Source: CAZTHL01 sp964613585 (GTDB lineage Bacteria; Pseudomonadota; Alphaproteobacteria; DSM-16000; Inquilinaceae). From it: a stretch of 56,194 nt of DNA. The stretch's first letter is position 1. Each line of letters begins with the position of its first letter. Made by a program: the position numbers and the translations under genes. Below, piece after piece: positions 8,604 through 17,352 of the stretch. The notes under the pieces were generated by a model that saw only the letters and a program-made list of their open reading frames with translations, did not search any database and was not told the origin of the DNA. The stretch spans positions 1 to 56,194 of the forward strand of contig CAZTHL010000015.1 of NCBI GenBank assembly GCA_964613585.1. Reading direction: 5' to 3'.

Positions 8604-8660
8604 CTTGACGGCTCAGACCAATCAGACGAGTTTGACAAATCAGACGGGCGCGACGATAGT
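8604..8660 (+). promoter_or_regulatory. Candidate promoter with 9-bp tandem repeats ahead of the Xre/RES operon
   Basis: TTGACA at 8632-8637 and GATAGT at 8655-8660 are separated by exactly 17 bases, a good sigma-70-type arrangement. The -35 lies inside a run of 9-bp degenerate repeats (starts at 8604, 8613, 8622, 8631, 8640; core T-NN-GAC), with TCAGAC copied three times. Such repeats upstream of an autoregulating antitoxin could be operator sites. The GGAGG at 8668-8672 is the ribosome binding site of the antitoxin ATG at 8680. The predicted transcription start would fall very close to it, which is a weakness. Confidence 0.4.
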
Positions 8661-8679
8661 GTAGGGCGGAGGTGACCTC

Positions 8680-9411
8680 ATGAGCCGCGTGACCCTGCTC
8701 CCGCCCGACCGGACGACCGAGGCCCGCGCCCCCGCGCGCGACGGAAGGGTGGGACGGACGCCCTCGCCACCGGTCGCCGCCGTGCGGGGCGCCGAGCCGA
8801 CGCCGCCGCGCGTCGATCCGCGCCAAGCCTTCGTGGACGGCCTTGCCGCCGGCCTTCGCGGCCTATCGGAGGAGGAGGTCGGGCGCCTGATCGCGCGCCT
8901 GCCCCGGATCCTGGACGATCTGCGGCGACAGGCCCAGCGCGACGACGCGCCGGCGGCTGCGCCGCTCACGGGCGAATCCTTGCGCCGGATCGAGACGGAC
9001 GAGGAGCGGCAGGCGCTGGACACCGCCCTGGCGGCCGCCCGGCAGCGCGGCGCGGTGCTGGCGGGTGAGATCCTGCGCCAGCCGGACATGCTGACGGCCG
9101 ACGCGATGGCCGCGCGGCTCGGCACGACCCGCGACACGGTCAACCGGCACCGCCGGCAGGGCCGGCTGCTGGCGCTGGCGGGTGCCACGCGCGGCTATCG
9201 CTATCCCGCCTGGCAGCTCGACGCGCAGGGCCGGCCGCTCGCCGGCCTCGACCGCGTGCTGGCCGCCGCCGGCGACCCGTGGATCGCCCATCGCTGGCTG
9301 ACCCGGCGGCACCCGGCGCTTGAAGACCAAACCGGCCGCGACGCGCTAAGTCAGGGCCGCGTGCACGACCTGGTTGAGCTCATCGGGCATGTCGGCGAAG
9401 ATTTCGGATAG
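8680..9411 (+). CDS. Xre/MbcA-type antitoxin of a RES toxin-antitoxin pair
   Basis: Probable antitoxin that neutralises the RES toxin encoded 27 bases downstream and represses its own operon. Residues 138-160 form a clear helix-turn-helix (LTADAMAARLGTTRDTVNRH), followed by a segment WQLDAQGRPLAGLDRVLAAA and DPWIAHRWLTRRHPALE that matches the toxin-binding Xre-MbcA-ParS C-terminal domain. The ~130-residue N-terminal part, rich in Arg and Ala with a helical SEEEVGRLIARLPRILDDL stretch, is extra compared with typical antitoxins of 120-160 residues. GGAGG lies eight bases before ATG 8680. Confidence 0.8.
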   Translation: MSRVTLLPPDRTTEARAPARDGRVGRTPSPPVAAVRGAEPTPPRVDPRQAFVDGLAAGLRGLSEEEVGRLIARLPRILDDLRRQAQRDDAPAAAPLTGESLRRIETDEERQALDTALAAARQRGAVLAGEILRQPDMLTADAMAARLGTTRDTVNRHRRQGRLLALAGATRGYRYPAWQLDAQGRPLAGLDRVLAAAGDPWIAHRWLTRRHPALEDQTGRDALSQGRVHDLVELIGHVGEDFG

Positions 9412-9438
9412 GATCAGCCCCATGCGCGCGTCATCCGA

Positions 9439-10047
9439 ATGCCCTCGCCGATCGTGCCCGCCGATATCGGATCCGCACCGCTCCAGCTGACGCAAGTCGC
9501 CGTTTCCCGGTTCTCCCGGCTCTATCGCGCTAAGCACGCCGATCCGCTGGGTATTGGCAAGGCCCCAAGCCGGTTCGGCGATCCGCGGGCATTGCCCGAC
9601 AGGAAGCGCTTCGGGATTCTGTATCTCGGGCAGACCGTGGAGGTCTGCTTCCTCGAAGCCATCCTGCGCGACCAAGCCGTCGGCAGCCTGCACACATTCC
9701 TCCTTCAGGAAATCGAGCTGGCCGGGTGGGCTCTGGCCTCGATCGACAGCGCGCAGGACCTGAGGCTGGTCGATTTGACCGGGTCGGCGCTCGTGCGCAA
9801 TCGCGTCCCCACCGACGCCGTTCGCGGATCCGACCAGACGCTCGGCCGGTGGTGGTCCCTGGCGTTCCACCAGCATCCGGGCGAACCCGACGGCATCCTC
9901 TACCCGTCGCGGCTCAACGATGAATACAAGAATGTCGCCGTCTACGACCGCGCCGTTCCAAAGCTGCGCTGCCACGATGTGATCAAGCTGATGAGCTACC
10001 CGGGCTTGGCCGCAATCCTGGATCGGTACAATCTGGCGCTGCGGTGA
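9439..10047 (+). CDS. RES-domain toxin (NAD+-degrading type)
   Basis: RES toxins such as MbcT deplete NAD+ when released from their antitoxin. The 202-residue protein has the three residues that name the family in the expected order: Arg30 in SRLYRAKH, Glu73 in VCFLEAIL and Ser157 in ILYPSRLND. YLGQTVEVCFLEAILRD is the typical central helix region. Length is close to the family norm. It follows the Xre-like gene by 27 bases on the same strand, the usual antitoxin-toxin order. No alternative function is likely. Confidence 0.85.
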   Translation: MPSPIVPADIGSAPLQLTQVAVSRFSRLYRAKHADPLGIGKAPSRFGDPRALPDRKRFGILYLGQTVEVCFLEAILRDQAVGSLHTFLLQEIELAGWALASIDSAQDLRLVDLTGSALVRNRVPTDAVRGSDQTLGRWWSLAFHQHPGEPDGILYPSRLNDEYKNVAVYDRAVPKLRCHDVIKLMSYPGLAAILDRYNLALR

Positions 10048-10382
10048 GCTCGGCCCTGCCCATGCGCCGCCGTCACGACCGGAACCGGGTCTCGTCGCGC
10101 CAGGCCAAGGACGCCGCGTCCGGCTGGTCCGCGCCGGTGGCCGGAAGCCGGATGGCATCGCCGTGAAGGCGATAGCGTTCCCGGCCGTTGGCGTGCAGGT
10201 CGGGTGGCGCGCCGGCGGACACCGACGCTCCCCGGCGCCGACGTCATCGCTTGCGTTGCCACCGCGCGGGGCGCCGAGAGCGGCAGGGGCGTCGACGGCA
10301 CCGCGAGCGCCGCTCGTGTGTTGGGTCCGTTCGGCGTCACGACTTGGCGCTCCTGCACGATCAACGGAGGACGGGCTGCGCC
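10048..10382. other. Intergenic region before the DUF2252 gene
   Basis: About 335 bases of GC-rich sequence without a credible gene. Open frames run through it in several phases only because stop codons are rare at this GC content. GGAGG at about 10366-10370 is positioned as ribosome binding site for the ATG at 10383. I see no convincing promoter hexamers. Confidence 0.5.
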
Positions 10383-11894
10383 ATGGCCGACACGACCGGC
10401 ACCACCGACACGACCGACACGACCGGCACCACCGACATGACCGACACGACCGGGACGCGCCGACCGACGACGGGCGACGGGGCGGCCGGCGGACCGAAGA
10501 CAGACGCCGCGCCCGCGCCCGCGCCCGCGCCGGTCGCGCCGGCGGGCGGACGGGTCGAGGCCTTCCGCGCGCTCGCCCGGCGCTACGTCGAGGAGGCCTG
10601 CGTCATGCGCCCGGGCCAGCTCACCGGGCACGATCGGCGCATCCATGTCCGCGAGACCATCATCGAGGACCACGCCACCCGGATCGACCGGCAGGCGCAC
10701 GACGCGCGCGAGAAGCTCGACAAGCTCGCCGGCTCGCTGTTCGCCTTCTTCCGCGGCACCTCGCTCTTGTTCCACCGCGACATGGCCGGCGAGGACGCGC
10801 GCATGCCGACGGTGCTGCTGCTCGGCGACGTGCACCCGGAGAACTTCGGCGTCATGCCGAACGCCGACAACGTGCCCGTGTTCGGCGTCAACGACTTCGA
10901 CGACACCTGCTACGGTCCGTTCACCTGGGATCTCAAGCGCGGCGCCACCGGCTTCATGATCGCCGTCGACGAGGAGGGCGGCTTCGGGCCGAAGCACCAG
11001 CGCGCCATCGCGCGCGACTTCATCGAGGGCTACGTGGAGAGCATGCGCTACTTCGCGCGCCACGGCACGGAAGGGGCCGAGCAGCTCCGCCCCGACAACA
11101 GCCCGAAGATCCTGCGCCGCCTGTTCGACACGGCGATGAAGGCGCGCGAGACGTGGCTTTGGGACCGCTATCTCGACGAGAAGGGGCGCGGCTTCCGGGC
11201 CAGCGAGGAGTTGACCCCGATCCCGCACCGTCTCGACGCGTTCCAGCTCCAGCTCGACCGCCTCGCGCGCCGCAACGGCATCGAGGCGAAGGGGCGCATC
11301 GGCACGCTGAGGGTCAAGGACGTCGCCATCCGCCACGGCCAGGGCACCGCCTCGCTCGGCCTGCCGCGCTATTACCTGCTGCTCGAAGGCCCCTCGCGGG
11401 ACGCCACCGACGACCTGATCGTCGAGTTCAAGCAGGCGCGCCGCTCGGCCCTCGACGGGCTCGTGCCCAACGAGGAGTTCGACGCCGGCCGCGAGGGCGC
11501 GCGCGTCGCGCACGGCCAGGCGGTGCATCTCTCCCACGGCGACGTCTTCTACGGCGACGTCGAGGTCGACGGGCTCAGCTTCATGGCGCGCGAGCGCGCG
11601 CCGTTCCGCGACGACATCGACCTCGACGACCTCTCGCGGCCCTCGTGGAGCCAGTACGCGGGCGTCTGCGGCCGGGCGCTGGCGCAGAGCCACGCGCGCT
11701 CGGACGAGGTGGGCCAGCTCGACTACGACATCGAGCCGCGCATCCTCGAGGCCATCGAGCCCGCGGCGCTGTTCGTGGACGACATGCTCGAGTTCGCCGG
11801 CGAGGCGCTCGAGCGGCTCCGGCGCGACCATGCCTTCTTCGTGCGCGACCACGAGCGCGGCGCCTTCGAGACGCTGATGAAGAGCTGGCGCTGA
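10383..11894 (+). CDS. DUF2252 family protein (kinase-like fold), with Thr/Asp repeat N-terminus
   Basis: Member of DUF2252, an uncharacterised bacterial family thought to be related to the aminoglycoside phosphotransferase/kinase-like fold. The core starts near residue 60 (RVEAFRALARRYVEEACVMR). LLLGDVHPENFG around residues 145-156 looks like the kinase-like catalytic loop and VNDFDDTCYGPFTWDLKR like the metal-binding element. The first ~28 residues after ATG 10383 are a repetitive Thr/Asp/Gly tract encoded by 9-bp tandem repeats, not part of the family, so the true start could in principle lie later. The in-frame sequence upstream to 10188 is out-of-gene. Substrate unknown. The gene appears to be a single transcription unit. 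Confidence 0.85.
   Translation: MADTTGTTDTTDTTGTTDMTDTTGTRRPTTGDGAAGGPKTDAAPAPAPAPVAPAGGRVEAFRALARRYVEEACVMRPGQLTGHDRRIHVRETIIEDHATRIDRQAHDAREKLDKLAGSLFAFFRGTSLLFHRDMAGEDARMPTVLLLGDVHPENFGVMPNADNVPVFGVNDFDDTCYGPFTWDLKRGATGFMIAVDEEGGFGPKHQRAIARDFIEGYVESMRYFARHGTEGAEQLRPDNSPKILRRLFDTAMKARETWLWDRYLDEKGRGFRASEELTPIPHRLDAFQLQLDRLARRNGIEAKGRIGTLRVKDVAIRHGQGTASLGLPRYYLLLEGPSRDATDDLIVEFKQARRSALDGLVPNEEFDAGREGARVAHGQAVHLSHGDVFYGDVEVDGLSFMARERAPFRDDIDLDDLSRPSWSQYAGVCGRALAQSHARSDEVGQLDYDIEPRILEAIEPAALFVDDMLEFAGEALERLRRDHAFFVRDHERGAFETLMKSWR
10386..10460 (+). repeat. 9-bp tandem repeats in the DUF2252 N-terminus
   Basis: Variants of GACACGACC and GGCACCACC follow each other with a 9-bp period for about eight units. 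They encode TDT / TGT tripeptides. The period is a multiple of three, so copy number can change without breaking the frame. A similar 9-bp-period tract lies at 8604-8650 ahead of the antitoxin gene. Confidence 0.7.
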
Positions 11895-12054
11895 CGGGGC
11901 CCGCCGGCGAGCGGGGCTGAGATGCCGGCCGTGATGCCCCCTTGTCATTGCGACGGCTCGGCGGGGCACGTAGACACGTCCTACTGAAGCTGTTCATGTT
12001 GATGATGTCGCTGAAAATCCAGAATCCGTCTTCACGACCTCAGCACCTCAGAAG

Positions 12055-12456
12055 TCAAGCGGCTGCGACGTCAAAATCCCTGTCCAGCTCCTCACGTTCC
12101 AGCCGGCTATGATTCACGAGCAGAGTTCGAATTGTCAGCGGCGAGACCTTGAAATGCTCGGCGACGTCCTGCTGGCTGTCCATGGAGTAACCATCACCCG
12201 GCGTGGCTTCGACAGTGTCGAAGGGAGTCAAGAACTCGGCGGCAAAGGCACGCTGCATCTTCTGGCGGTAAGTATAGCTGCGGGTGGCGACGAAGAGTCT
12301 TTCGTCACGAGTGAGAATTCGGTCACCGAGAAGGCGCACCAGCTCGAAACGGGGCAATCTCCTTGAGCTGACCAACGCCGACAACGACGCCGCCGGAACC
12401 GCGATCGGCCGCGATCTCGTCCACGGCCCCCGAGCCAAACTCTTTCGCATCGTCAA
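12055..12456 (-). pseudogene. ImmA/IrrE-type metallopeptidase gene, C-terminal remnant
   Basis: The 133-codon minus-strand frame contains SYTYRQKMQRAFAAEFLTPF, the segment after the zinc site in ImmA/IrrE (M78-like) peptidases, then DVAEHFKVSPLTIRTLLVNH, the usual C-terminal helix-turn-helix-like end. The HExxH motif is missing. Continuing upstream, the neighbouring frame (12323-12565) reads NRLIDDAKEFGSGAVDEIAA and VGVGQLKEI, which would join to PRFELVRLLGDRIL of this frame after a shift, so the gene is frameshifted. Its 5-prime part is lost where IS66-like sequence begins at about 12550. ImmA proteases normally degrade a phage or ICE repressor or act in a toxin-antitoxin pair. This copy is not expected to work. 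Confidence 0.65.
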
Positions 12457-12557
12457 TGAGCCGGTTCAGGGTAAGCGCCCGGTCTGACCACCCTTGTTTG
12501 CCCGCCGGAGATCCCGAGTTTGCCGGGTAGTGAGAGCGCGAGTGTCCGCTTGCGCTG

Positions 12558-13053
12558 ATGGACACTTCGGGATCGGCTTATGGTGCGGCGTTGACGGAAG
12601 CGGCGGAGGTGGTCTGACGACGAGAAGCGCACGATCATCGCGCCGACGCGGGTTCCTGGCGCGTCGGTGAGGCGGGTGGCGCGGCGCTACGACCTCAACG
12701 CCAACCTGTTGCGCAAGGGCTTCGCGGGTCTGGCGGCGCAGGCGGAGACGATCCTGAAGGCCGATCCCTTCTCGGGGCATCTGTTCGTCTTCCGAGGCCG
12801 GCGTGGCGACCTGATTAAGATCATCTGGCGGGATGGCCAGGGCGCGTGTCTGTTCTCCAAGCGTCTGGAGAAGGGGCGGTTCGTGTGGCCGTCGACGGCC
12901 GACGGCAAGGTGATGGTGACGGCCGCGCAGCTGTCGATGCTGCTGGAGGGTATCGACTGGCGGACGCCGCTGAGGACCTGGCGGCCCGTGACCGTAGGGT
13001 CAGGCAAGTTGACTCGGGTCGAGCCGATTCCCTCAATCGGCGCAGTGGGTTAA
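12558..13053 (+). pseudogene. IS66-family tnpA-tnpB fusion remnant (internal deletion)
   Basis: The frame containing 12592-12710 reads RRRWSDDEKRTI then VRRVARRYDLNANLL, the N-terminal HTH of IS66 TnpA. At NANLL it passes without interruption into RKGFAGLAAQAETILKADPF and GHLFVFRGRRGDLIKI, which is IS66 TnpB from near its DMRKGF start. It runs to the normal TnpB end (MLLEGIDWRTPLRTWRP). The second half of TnpA and the first residues of TnpB have thus been deleted with the frame kept. A stop lies upstream in the TnpA frame near 12592. The piece cannot support transposition. Confidence 0.8.
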
Positions 13054-13063
13054 ACTGCGACGC

Positions 13064-13690
13064 ATGACATCGGCAGCTTCCGAGATCGAGACGCGACGCG
13101 CCGCCTTGGCGGCGCGGGACGACCGCCTTGCCGCCGTGGAAGCGGAGCTGAAGAGCCGCGATCTGCTGATCGAGAAGCTCAAGCACCAGCTCGCCGGGCT
13201 GCAGCGTCATCGGTTCGGTGCGACCTCCGAGACGCTGGATCCGCTGCAGCTGCGGCTGGAGGACGCGGAGACCGGCGCGGCGGGGGAGACACCGGCGCCG
13301 AGGAGCGCGCAGGCCTCCACCAAGACGGCGCCGAACCGCCGGCCGCTGCCGGATCATCTGCCGCGGGCCGAGACCATGCTGTCGCCTGGGGTGACCTGCA
13401 GCACCTGCGGCGGGGCGCTGCGCCGTCTCGGCGACGACGTGACCGAAGAGCTCGAGTACGTTCCCGGCCGCCTCGTCGTGAACCGCGTCGTGCGCCCGCG
13501 CATGGCATGCGCCTGCTGCGAGCGGATCACCCAGGCGGCGCTGCCGCCGCGGCCGATCGAGCGCGGACGCCCGGGTCCAGGGCTGCTCGCCCATGTCCTG
13601 GTGTCGAAGCATGCCGATCACTGGCCGCTGTACCGCCGGAGCCGGATCTTCGAACGCGAGGGGATCGACCTCGCGCCTTCACCTGAGAAA
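13064..13690 (+). pseudogene. IS66-family transposase TnpC, N-terminal fragment
   Basis: The product begins with the TnpC leucine-zipper-like helix (LIEKLKHQLAGLQRHRFGAT), continues through TCSTCGGALRRLGDDVTEEL, the zinc-binding motif, and PRMACACCERITQAALPPRP, and stops resembling TnpC at SRIFEREGIDLAPS, before the DDE catalytic domain. About half of TnpC is missing. The open frame continues to 13807 without similarity. It belongs to the same decayed IS66 copy as the tnpA-tnpB fusion just upstream. Confidence 0.85.
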
Positions 13691-14064
13691 CTGCCTCGAT
13701 TGTACAACTCTAGCGCGTTTTCTGGGGGGCAGGAGGCCGCTATCGACCCGATGACGTTTGCCTTGGTGGTCCGGCGGTCCATTCTCTCACCGCAATGCGG
13801 TAGATAGTGAGCGACTCCATGATGTAGCTATGGGAAACCGGCTAGTCGAAGCGACAACCGTCAGTCTGGCGTAGGCGGGCGGGTCATCGATAGATACATC
13901 AAGACTAGGCGAACCATCATGCGGTTTTCCGAAACACGTCTTTCGCGAACAGGAGGCAAGCCGCACCGCGGACGGGCGTGGTCGCTCGCGAGATCGATTA
14001 AATGGGAAATCGTCAAGGCTTGGGTCCGGGCGTACCCCGAGCCGTAAATCTGAGAGCTGTGCAT
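13691..14064. other. Gene-free stretch between the IS66 remnant and the MscS gene
   Basis: No gene is evident. GC content drops here relative to the IS66 remnant and stays lower into the following channel gene, marking a composition boundary. The right end of the IS66 element has been lost, so no terminal inverted repeat can be identified. A promoter for the channel gene should lie in this interval. Confidence 0.5.
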
Positions 14065-16518
14065 ATGCGTAGCGGCATACGGATAGCGGTTTTGCTTTTG
14101 GCTTTCCTGGTCCTTCTCTCGTTCTATCCATCAGGAGCTTCAGCGCAGTCTGCAGAAGTCCCGAGTGCGGAGCCTCAAGACTTTCCCCTTCGCCCGCCCG
14201 ATACATCAAGCCCGCGTGATACGTTGCTGACCTTTCTGTCGGCGGCCGACGCTGCCATCGCCGGGCTGCTCCGCGGCGAACCCGATCAGCAGGCCATCCA
14301 GCGCGCGACTGCGGCCATGGATTTCAGCACGACCGTCAACGGCAACACTTGGGGTACCCGCGTGCGGCGGCTGGTCCTGCTGAGGGAGATACTGAGCCGG
14401 ATCGACCTGCCGGATGAGAGCGAAATTCCAGGTGACATGGAGATGGCGGGGTCTGACCTTACGGCGTGGCGGATACCAAATACCGAGATCACGATTTCAC
14501 GGGTTGAGCGAATGCCCGGCTTCGACGAGTTTTTGATATCTGCATATAGCGTTGAAGATCTGCATCGGTTCTATCGTCAGGTGCGGCACCTGCCTGCAAC
14601 GGCCGGCGCGCCTGCCGGCGCATACGAGACGATGTTCGGCGAGGGCACGGCAGGCCAGATCAGGCCGACGATCCAAGAACGCCTGCGGCCCGTGGACACC
14701 ACGACGCCCCTCGCCACCTTTGAGGGATTTCTGGAGAGCGTCAACCGCGCCCATGCGCTCATCGCCTTTTCTCGGTCCGCAACCGACCTGACCGCGGAAG
14801 ACCTTATCGCTATGGAAAACACGGTGGACAGCCTGTTGCAGCGGGCGGCTCTGACGCTCGACCTGAGCGAGGTGCCGGAGGCTTTGCGCGATGACTTCGG
14901 CATCGAGGCCGCGCTTCAACTGAAAGAGATTTTTGATCGGATGTCGCTTCCTCCGCTCGACTCGATCCCGGACGCTCAGGTCGTGGAAGCCGCTCGGCAG
15001 GGAGAAGGGCTGTCGCTATGGCATGGCAACAACCCGCTGAGCTGGCGGTATCCGAATACAGCAATAGAAATAGTGGAATTAATCGATGATGATCGCCAAG
15101 GACAATTTCTTTTCAGTGCCCGAACCATTCGCAATCTGTCCGAATACTATGAGGAGGCCGCGGCTTTTCCCTATCGATTGGTGCAATCGGGAACAATAGA
15201 GCTTCAATATCGATCGCCCGAAATCTCGCCCGGATTCTACGATTATTATATAACGTCACCGGGCGATCTGGTGGCTGGTGCAAGCCTCACCGGAAAGTTG
15301 GTGGCCGGCCTCCCCGATTGGCTAAAGAGTGTGTATGGCGGGCAGACCCTTTGGCAATGGATCAGCCTTGTGATCTTGATCGGAGTCGGGTTCGTCGCAG
15401 CCGTTATTATCATGCTGGTTTTCAAACGAAGTTTGCTGAGCCGCGGGCTGCTCGGCGACTGGCTTTCCGCCGTCCCGCCGATTTTTGTTTCCATCATTGT
15501 ATTTTCTCTCGGCGTCTTTGTGGACGAGGAGATAAATATTACGGGCACGGCCTTGGCGGTATTTTCTGGGACTGTGACCTTGATCATTCTTTCCATGCTC
15601 GCGTGGTCAACCTACGCCCTTTGCCGAGCGGCCGGGGAAACCATGATTACGTCACGCGCCGTCAATCCGGACACAAGCGATGCCACGCTTATACGGATGG
15701 GGGCGCGGGTCGTCGGGTTCCTGTTCGCGGCGGGTATCGTTCTATGGGGAATTCGTCATCTGGGCGCGGACCTGATCCCGCTTCTGGCCGGCCTGGGCGT
15801 CGGCGGCTTGGCGGTTGCGCTGGCCGCTCAGCGCACCTTTGCGAACCTCATCGGCAGTTTGATCCTGTTCATCAACAAGCCGGTCAAGATCGGCGATTTT
15901 TGCCGCTATGGAGACCAGATCGGAACGGTGGAATCGATCGGGCTGATCTCCACCCGCATCCGCTCGCTGGAGCGGACCATCATCACGGTGCCAAATGCCG
16001 AGTTCTCGGAGATTAAGCTCGACAATTTCACGGCGCGGGATCAACGGCTGCTGAGCGTCATGCTTCAGCTGCGATACGAGACGACGCCCGAGCAGATGCG
16101 GTACGTGCTGGCCAAGTTGCGCGAGATGCTGCTGGGTCATCCTATGGTCACGCTGAAGCCGGCGCGCGTGCGGTTCTCGAACTTCGGGGCATATTCCAAA
16201 GACGTGGAGATTTTTGCGTATGTTAGATGCCAGGATCACGATGTCTTTTGCGCCATCAGAGAGGACATTTTTCTGCGCATCGACGAAATCGTTACGGCAT
16301 CCGGCACTGGGTTCGCGTTCCCGTCGCAAACCGCCTATCTGGCGCGCGACGAGGGCGTCGACAAAGAAAAAGCGGAAGACGCAAAGCGCTCCGTCGAGGA
16401 ATGGCGGGTCCGAGGCAAGCTGCCCTTCCCCGAGTTCGAAGACGAGGAGCGCGAGCGAATGGAGGATATCCTCGACTACCCCCCGAAAGGCTCTCCTCAT
16501 CATGAGAAGCGACTATAA
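14065..16518 (+). CDS. Large MscS-family mechanosensitive channel (paralog 1)
   Basis: Inner-membrane tension-gated channel of the MscS superfamily with a large periplasmic N-terminal part. ATG 14065 is chosen because it starts a good signal peptide (IRIAVLLLAFLVLLSFYPSG, cleavage near ASA-QS). Residues ~30-420 are periplasmic. Membrane helices follow (QWISLVILIGVGFVAAVIIM, FVSIIVFSLGVFVDE, VTLIILSMLAWSTYALC, FLFAAGIVLWGIRHLG) and then the pore helix LLAGLGVGGLAVALAAQ and the beta domain LINKPVKIGDFCRY-type segment (FINKPVKIGDFCRYGDQIGT). The C-terminal cytoplasmic domain is complete. Base composition is lower in GC than the paralog at 19981-22482, suggesting separate origins. 817 residues. 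Confidence 0.88.
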   Translation: MRSGIRIAVLLLAFLVLLSFYPSGASAQSAEVPSAEPQDFPLRPPDTSSPRDTLLTFLSAADAAIAGLLRGEPDQQAIQRATAAMDFSTTVNGNTWGTRVRRLVLLREILSRIDLPDESEIPGDMEMAGSDLTAWRIPNTEITISRVERMPGFDEFLISAYSVEDLHRFYRQVRHLPATAGAPAGAYETMFGEGTAGQIRPTIQERLRPVDTTTPLATFEGFLESVNRAHALIAFSRSATDLTAEDLIAMENTVDSLLQRAALTLDLSEVPEALRDDFGIEAALQLKEIFDRMSLPPLDSIPDAQVVEAARQGEGLSLWHGNNPLSWRYPNTAIEIVELIDDDRQGQFLFSARTIRNLSEYYEEAAAFPYRLVQSGTIELQYRSPEISPGFYDYYITSPGDLVAGASLTGKLVAGLPDWLKSVYGGQTLWQWISLVILIGVGFVAAVIIMLVFKRSLLSRGLLGDWLSAVPPIFVSIIVFSLGVFVDEEINITGTALAVFSGTVTLIILSMLAWSTYALCRAAGETMITSRAVNPDTSDATLIRMGARVVGFLFAAGIVLWGIRHLGADLIPLLAGLGVGGLAVALAAQRTFANLIGSLILFINKPVKIGDFCRYGDQIGTVESIGLISTRIRSLERTIITVPNAEFSEIKLDNFTARDQRLLSVMLQLRYETTPEQMRYVLAKLREMLLGHPMVTLKPARVRFSNFGAYSKDVEIFAYVRCQDHDVFCAIREDIFLRIDEIVTASGTGFAFPSQTAYLARDEGVDKEKAEDAKRSVEEWRVRGKLPFPEFEDEERERMEDILDYPPKGSPHHEKRL

Positions 16519-16523
16519 CGAGA

Positions 16524-16636
16524 ACGCTGGCGAAGGCCGTCGCGGGCATCGTACTGGGTATTGCAAGGCTTTTTGCAGGTTCCGGCGCCGCCGTCGTGGT
16601 GAGTGACCTTAACGCCGAGATGGCCGGGCGTCGCCT
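16524..16636 (+). pseudogene. Short-chain dehydrogenase (SDR) fragment cut by an IS-like element
   Basis: The frame at 16542 reads AGIVLGIARLFAGSGAAVVV then SDLNAEMAG, matching the Rossmann beta1-alpha1-beta2 region of SDR enzymes (GIG-A-RFA-GA-VVV-D-N). Only about 37 codons remain. The similarity ends where the 14-bp inverted repeat of the next element begins at 16637, and I do not find the rest of the gene on its other side. A stump of an interrupted gene. Confidence 0.55.
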
Positions 16637-16672
16637 AGCAGGCTGCTGAAAACCCCTCTCGCGCTGGCCGCA

Positions 16673-17005
16673 TTGGCGTGGTTCGATGCCGTGGTGTCGG
16701 TCGCGGAGGTGGTGATGCGGGGATTGGACGGGCAGCCGGGATCGCTGTTCAGCTACGTGGATCTGGAGGCGCGGGTGCCGCCGAGGCACCCATTGCGGGC
16801 GATCCGCGCGCTCGCCGACGCCGCGCTGGACGAGCTGTCGCCGGTGTTCTGTGGGCTCTACGCCAGGGTCGGACGGCCGTCGATCCCGTCGGAGCAACTC
16901 CGTCGCCCGATGCTGCTGCAAGCGTTCTACTCGATCCGCTCGGAACGGCAGCTGATGGCGCGGCTCGAGTTTGATCTGCCCAAGCTGCTCGCGGGGAGCG
17001 GTTGA
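16673..17005 (+). pseudogene. N-terminal fragment of an IS5/IS1182-type transposase
   Basis: Reads MRGLDGQPGSLFSYVDLEAR, then VPPRHPLRAIRALADAALDE, and GRPSIPSEQLRRPMLLQAFY, the N-terminal non-catalytic domain found in IS5/IS1182-like transposases. It ends after ARLEFDL, before any DDE residue. The stop (17003-17005) overlaps the ATG of the next gene. The ORF could still be translated, but no transposase activity is expected. Confidence 0.75.
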
Positions 17006-17352
17006 TGCCCCGACATGGCGCCGCTCTCCTGGCGGCGCCATTCCAGGGCCGCTGGCGCATCGTCGAGATGGATCTCTGGGACAACGCGGCGATCGACCGG
17101 CTCGGCCCGGCCTCCCTTCTGATCAACGGCGCCGACGGCGAGATGCGCTTCATCGCGGTCACCGTCTGGCTCGACGTTCGCTACGAGGCCCGTCAAGGCG
17201 GGCCCGTCGCCGAGTTCAGCTGGCAGGGCGTCGACGAAGGCGATCCGGTCTCCGGCCGCGGCTGGCTCAGCCCCGGCACCGCTGGCCGCCTCGTCGGTCA
17301 CATCTACTTCCACAAAGGCGACGATTCCGGCTTCGTCTGCGAGCCGGCGTAG
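17005..17352 (+). CDS. Conserved hypothetical protein carried inside the IS-like element
   Basis: A 115-residue protein beginning MPRHGAALLAAPFQGRWRIV, with strands predicted around EMDLWDNAAIDRLG, GEMRFIAVTVWLDVRY and AGRLVGHIYFHKGDDSGFVC. To me this looks like a widely distributed small conserved family of unknown function, not a transposase part. It has no signal peptide or membrane segment. Translation is probably coupled to the truncated transposase (TGATG). Its position between intact inverted repeats makes it a passenger gene. TTG 17002 is an alternative start. Confidence 0.7.
   Translation: MPRHGAALLAAPFQGRWRIVEMDLWDNAAIDRLGPASLLINGADGEMRFIAVTVWLDVRYEARQGGPVAEFSWQGVDEGDPVSGRGWLSPGTAGRLVGHIYFHKGDDSGFVCEPA

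Noticed and set aside
13787..14209. 140-codon minus-strand ORF next to the IS66 remnant
   Set aside because: No domain; overlaps the signal peptide region of MscS paralog 1 on the other strand.
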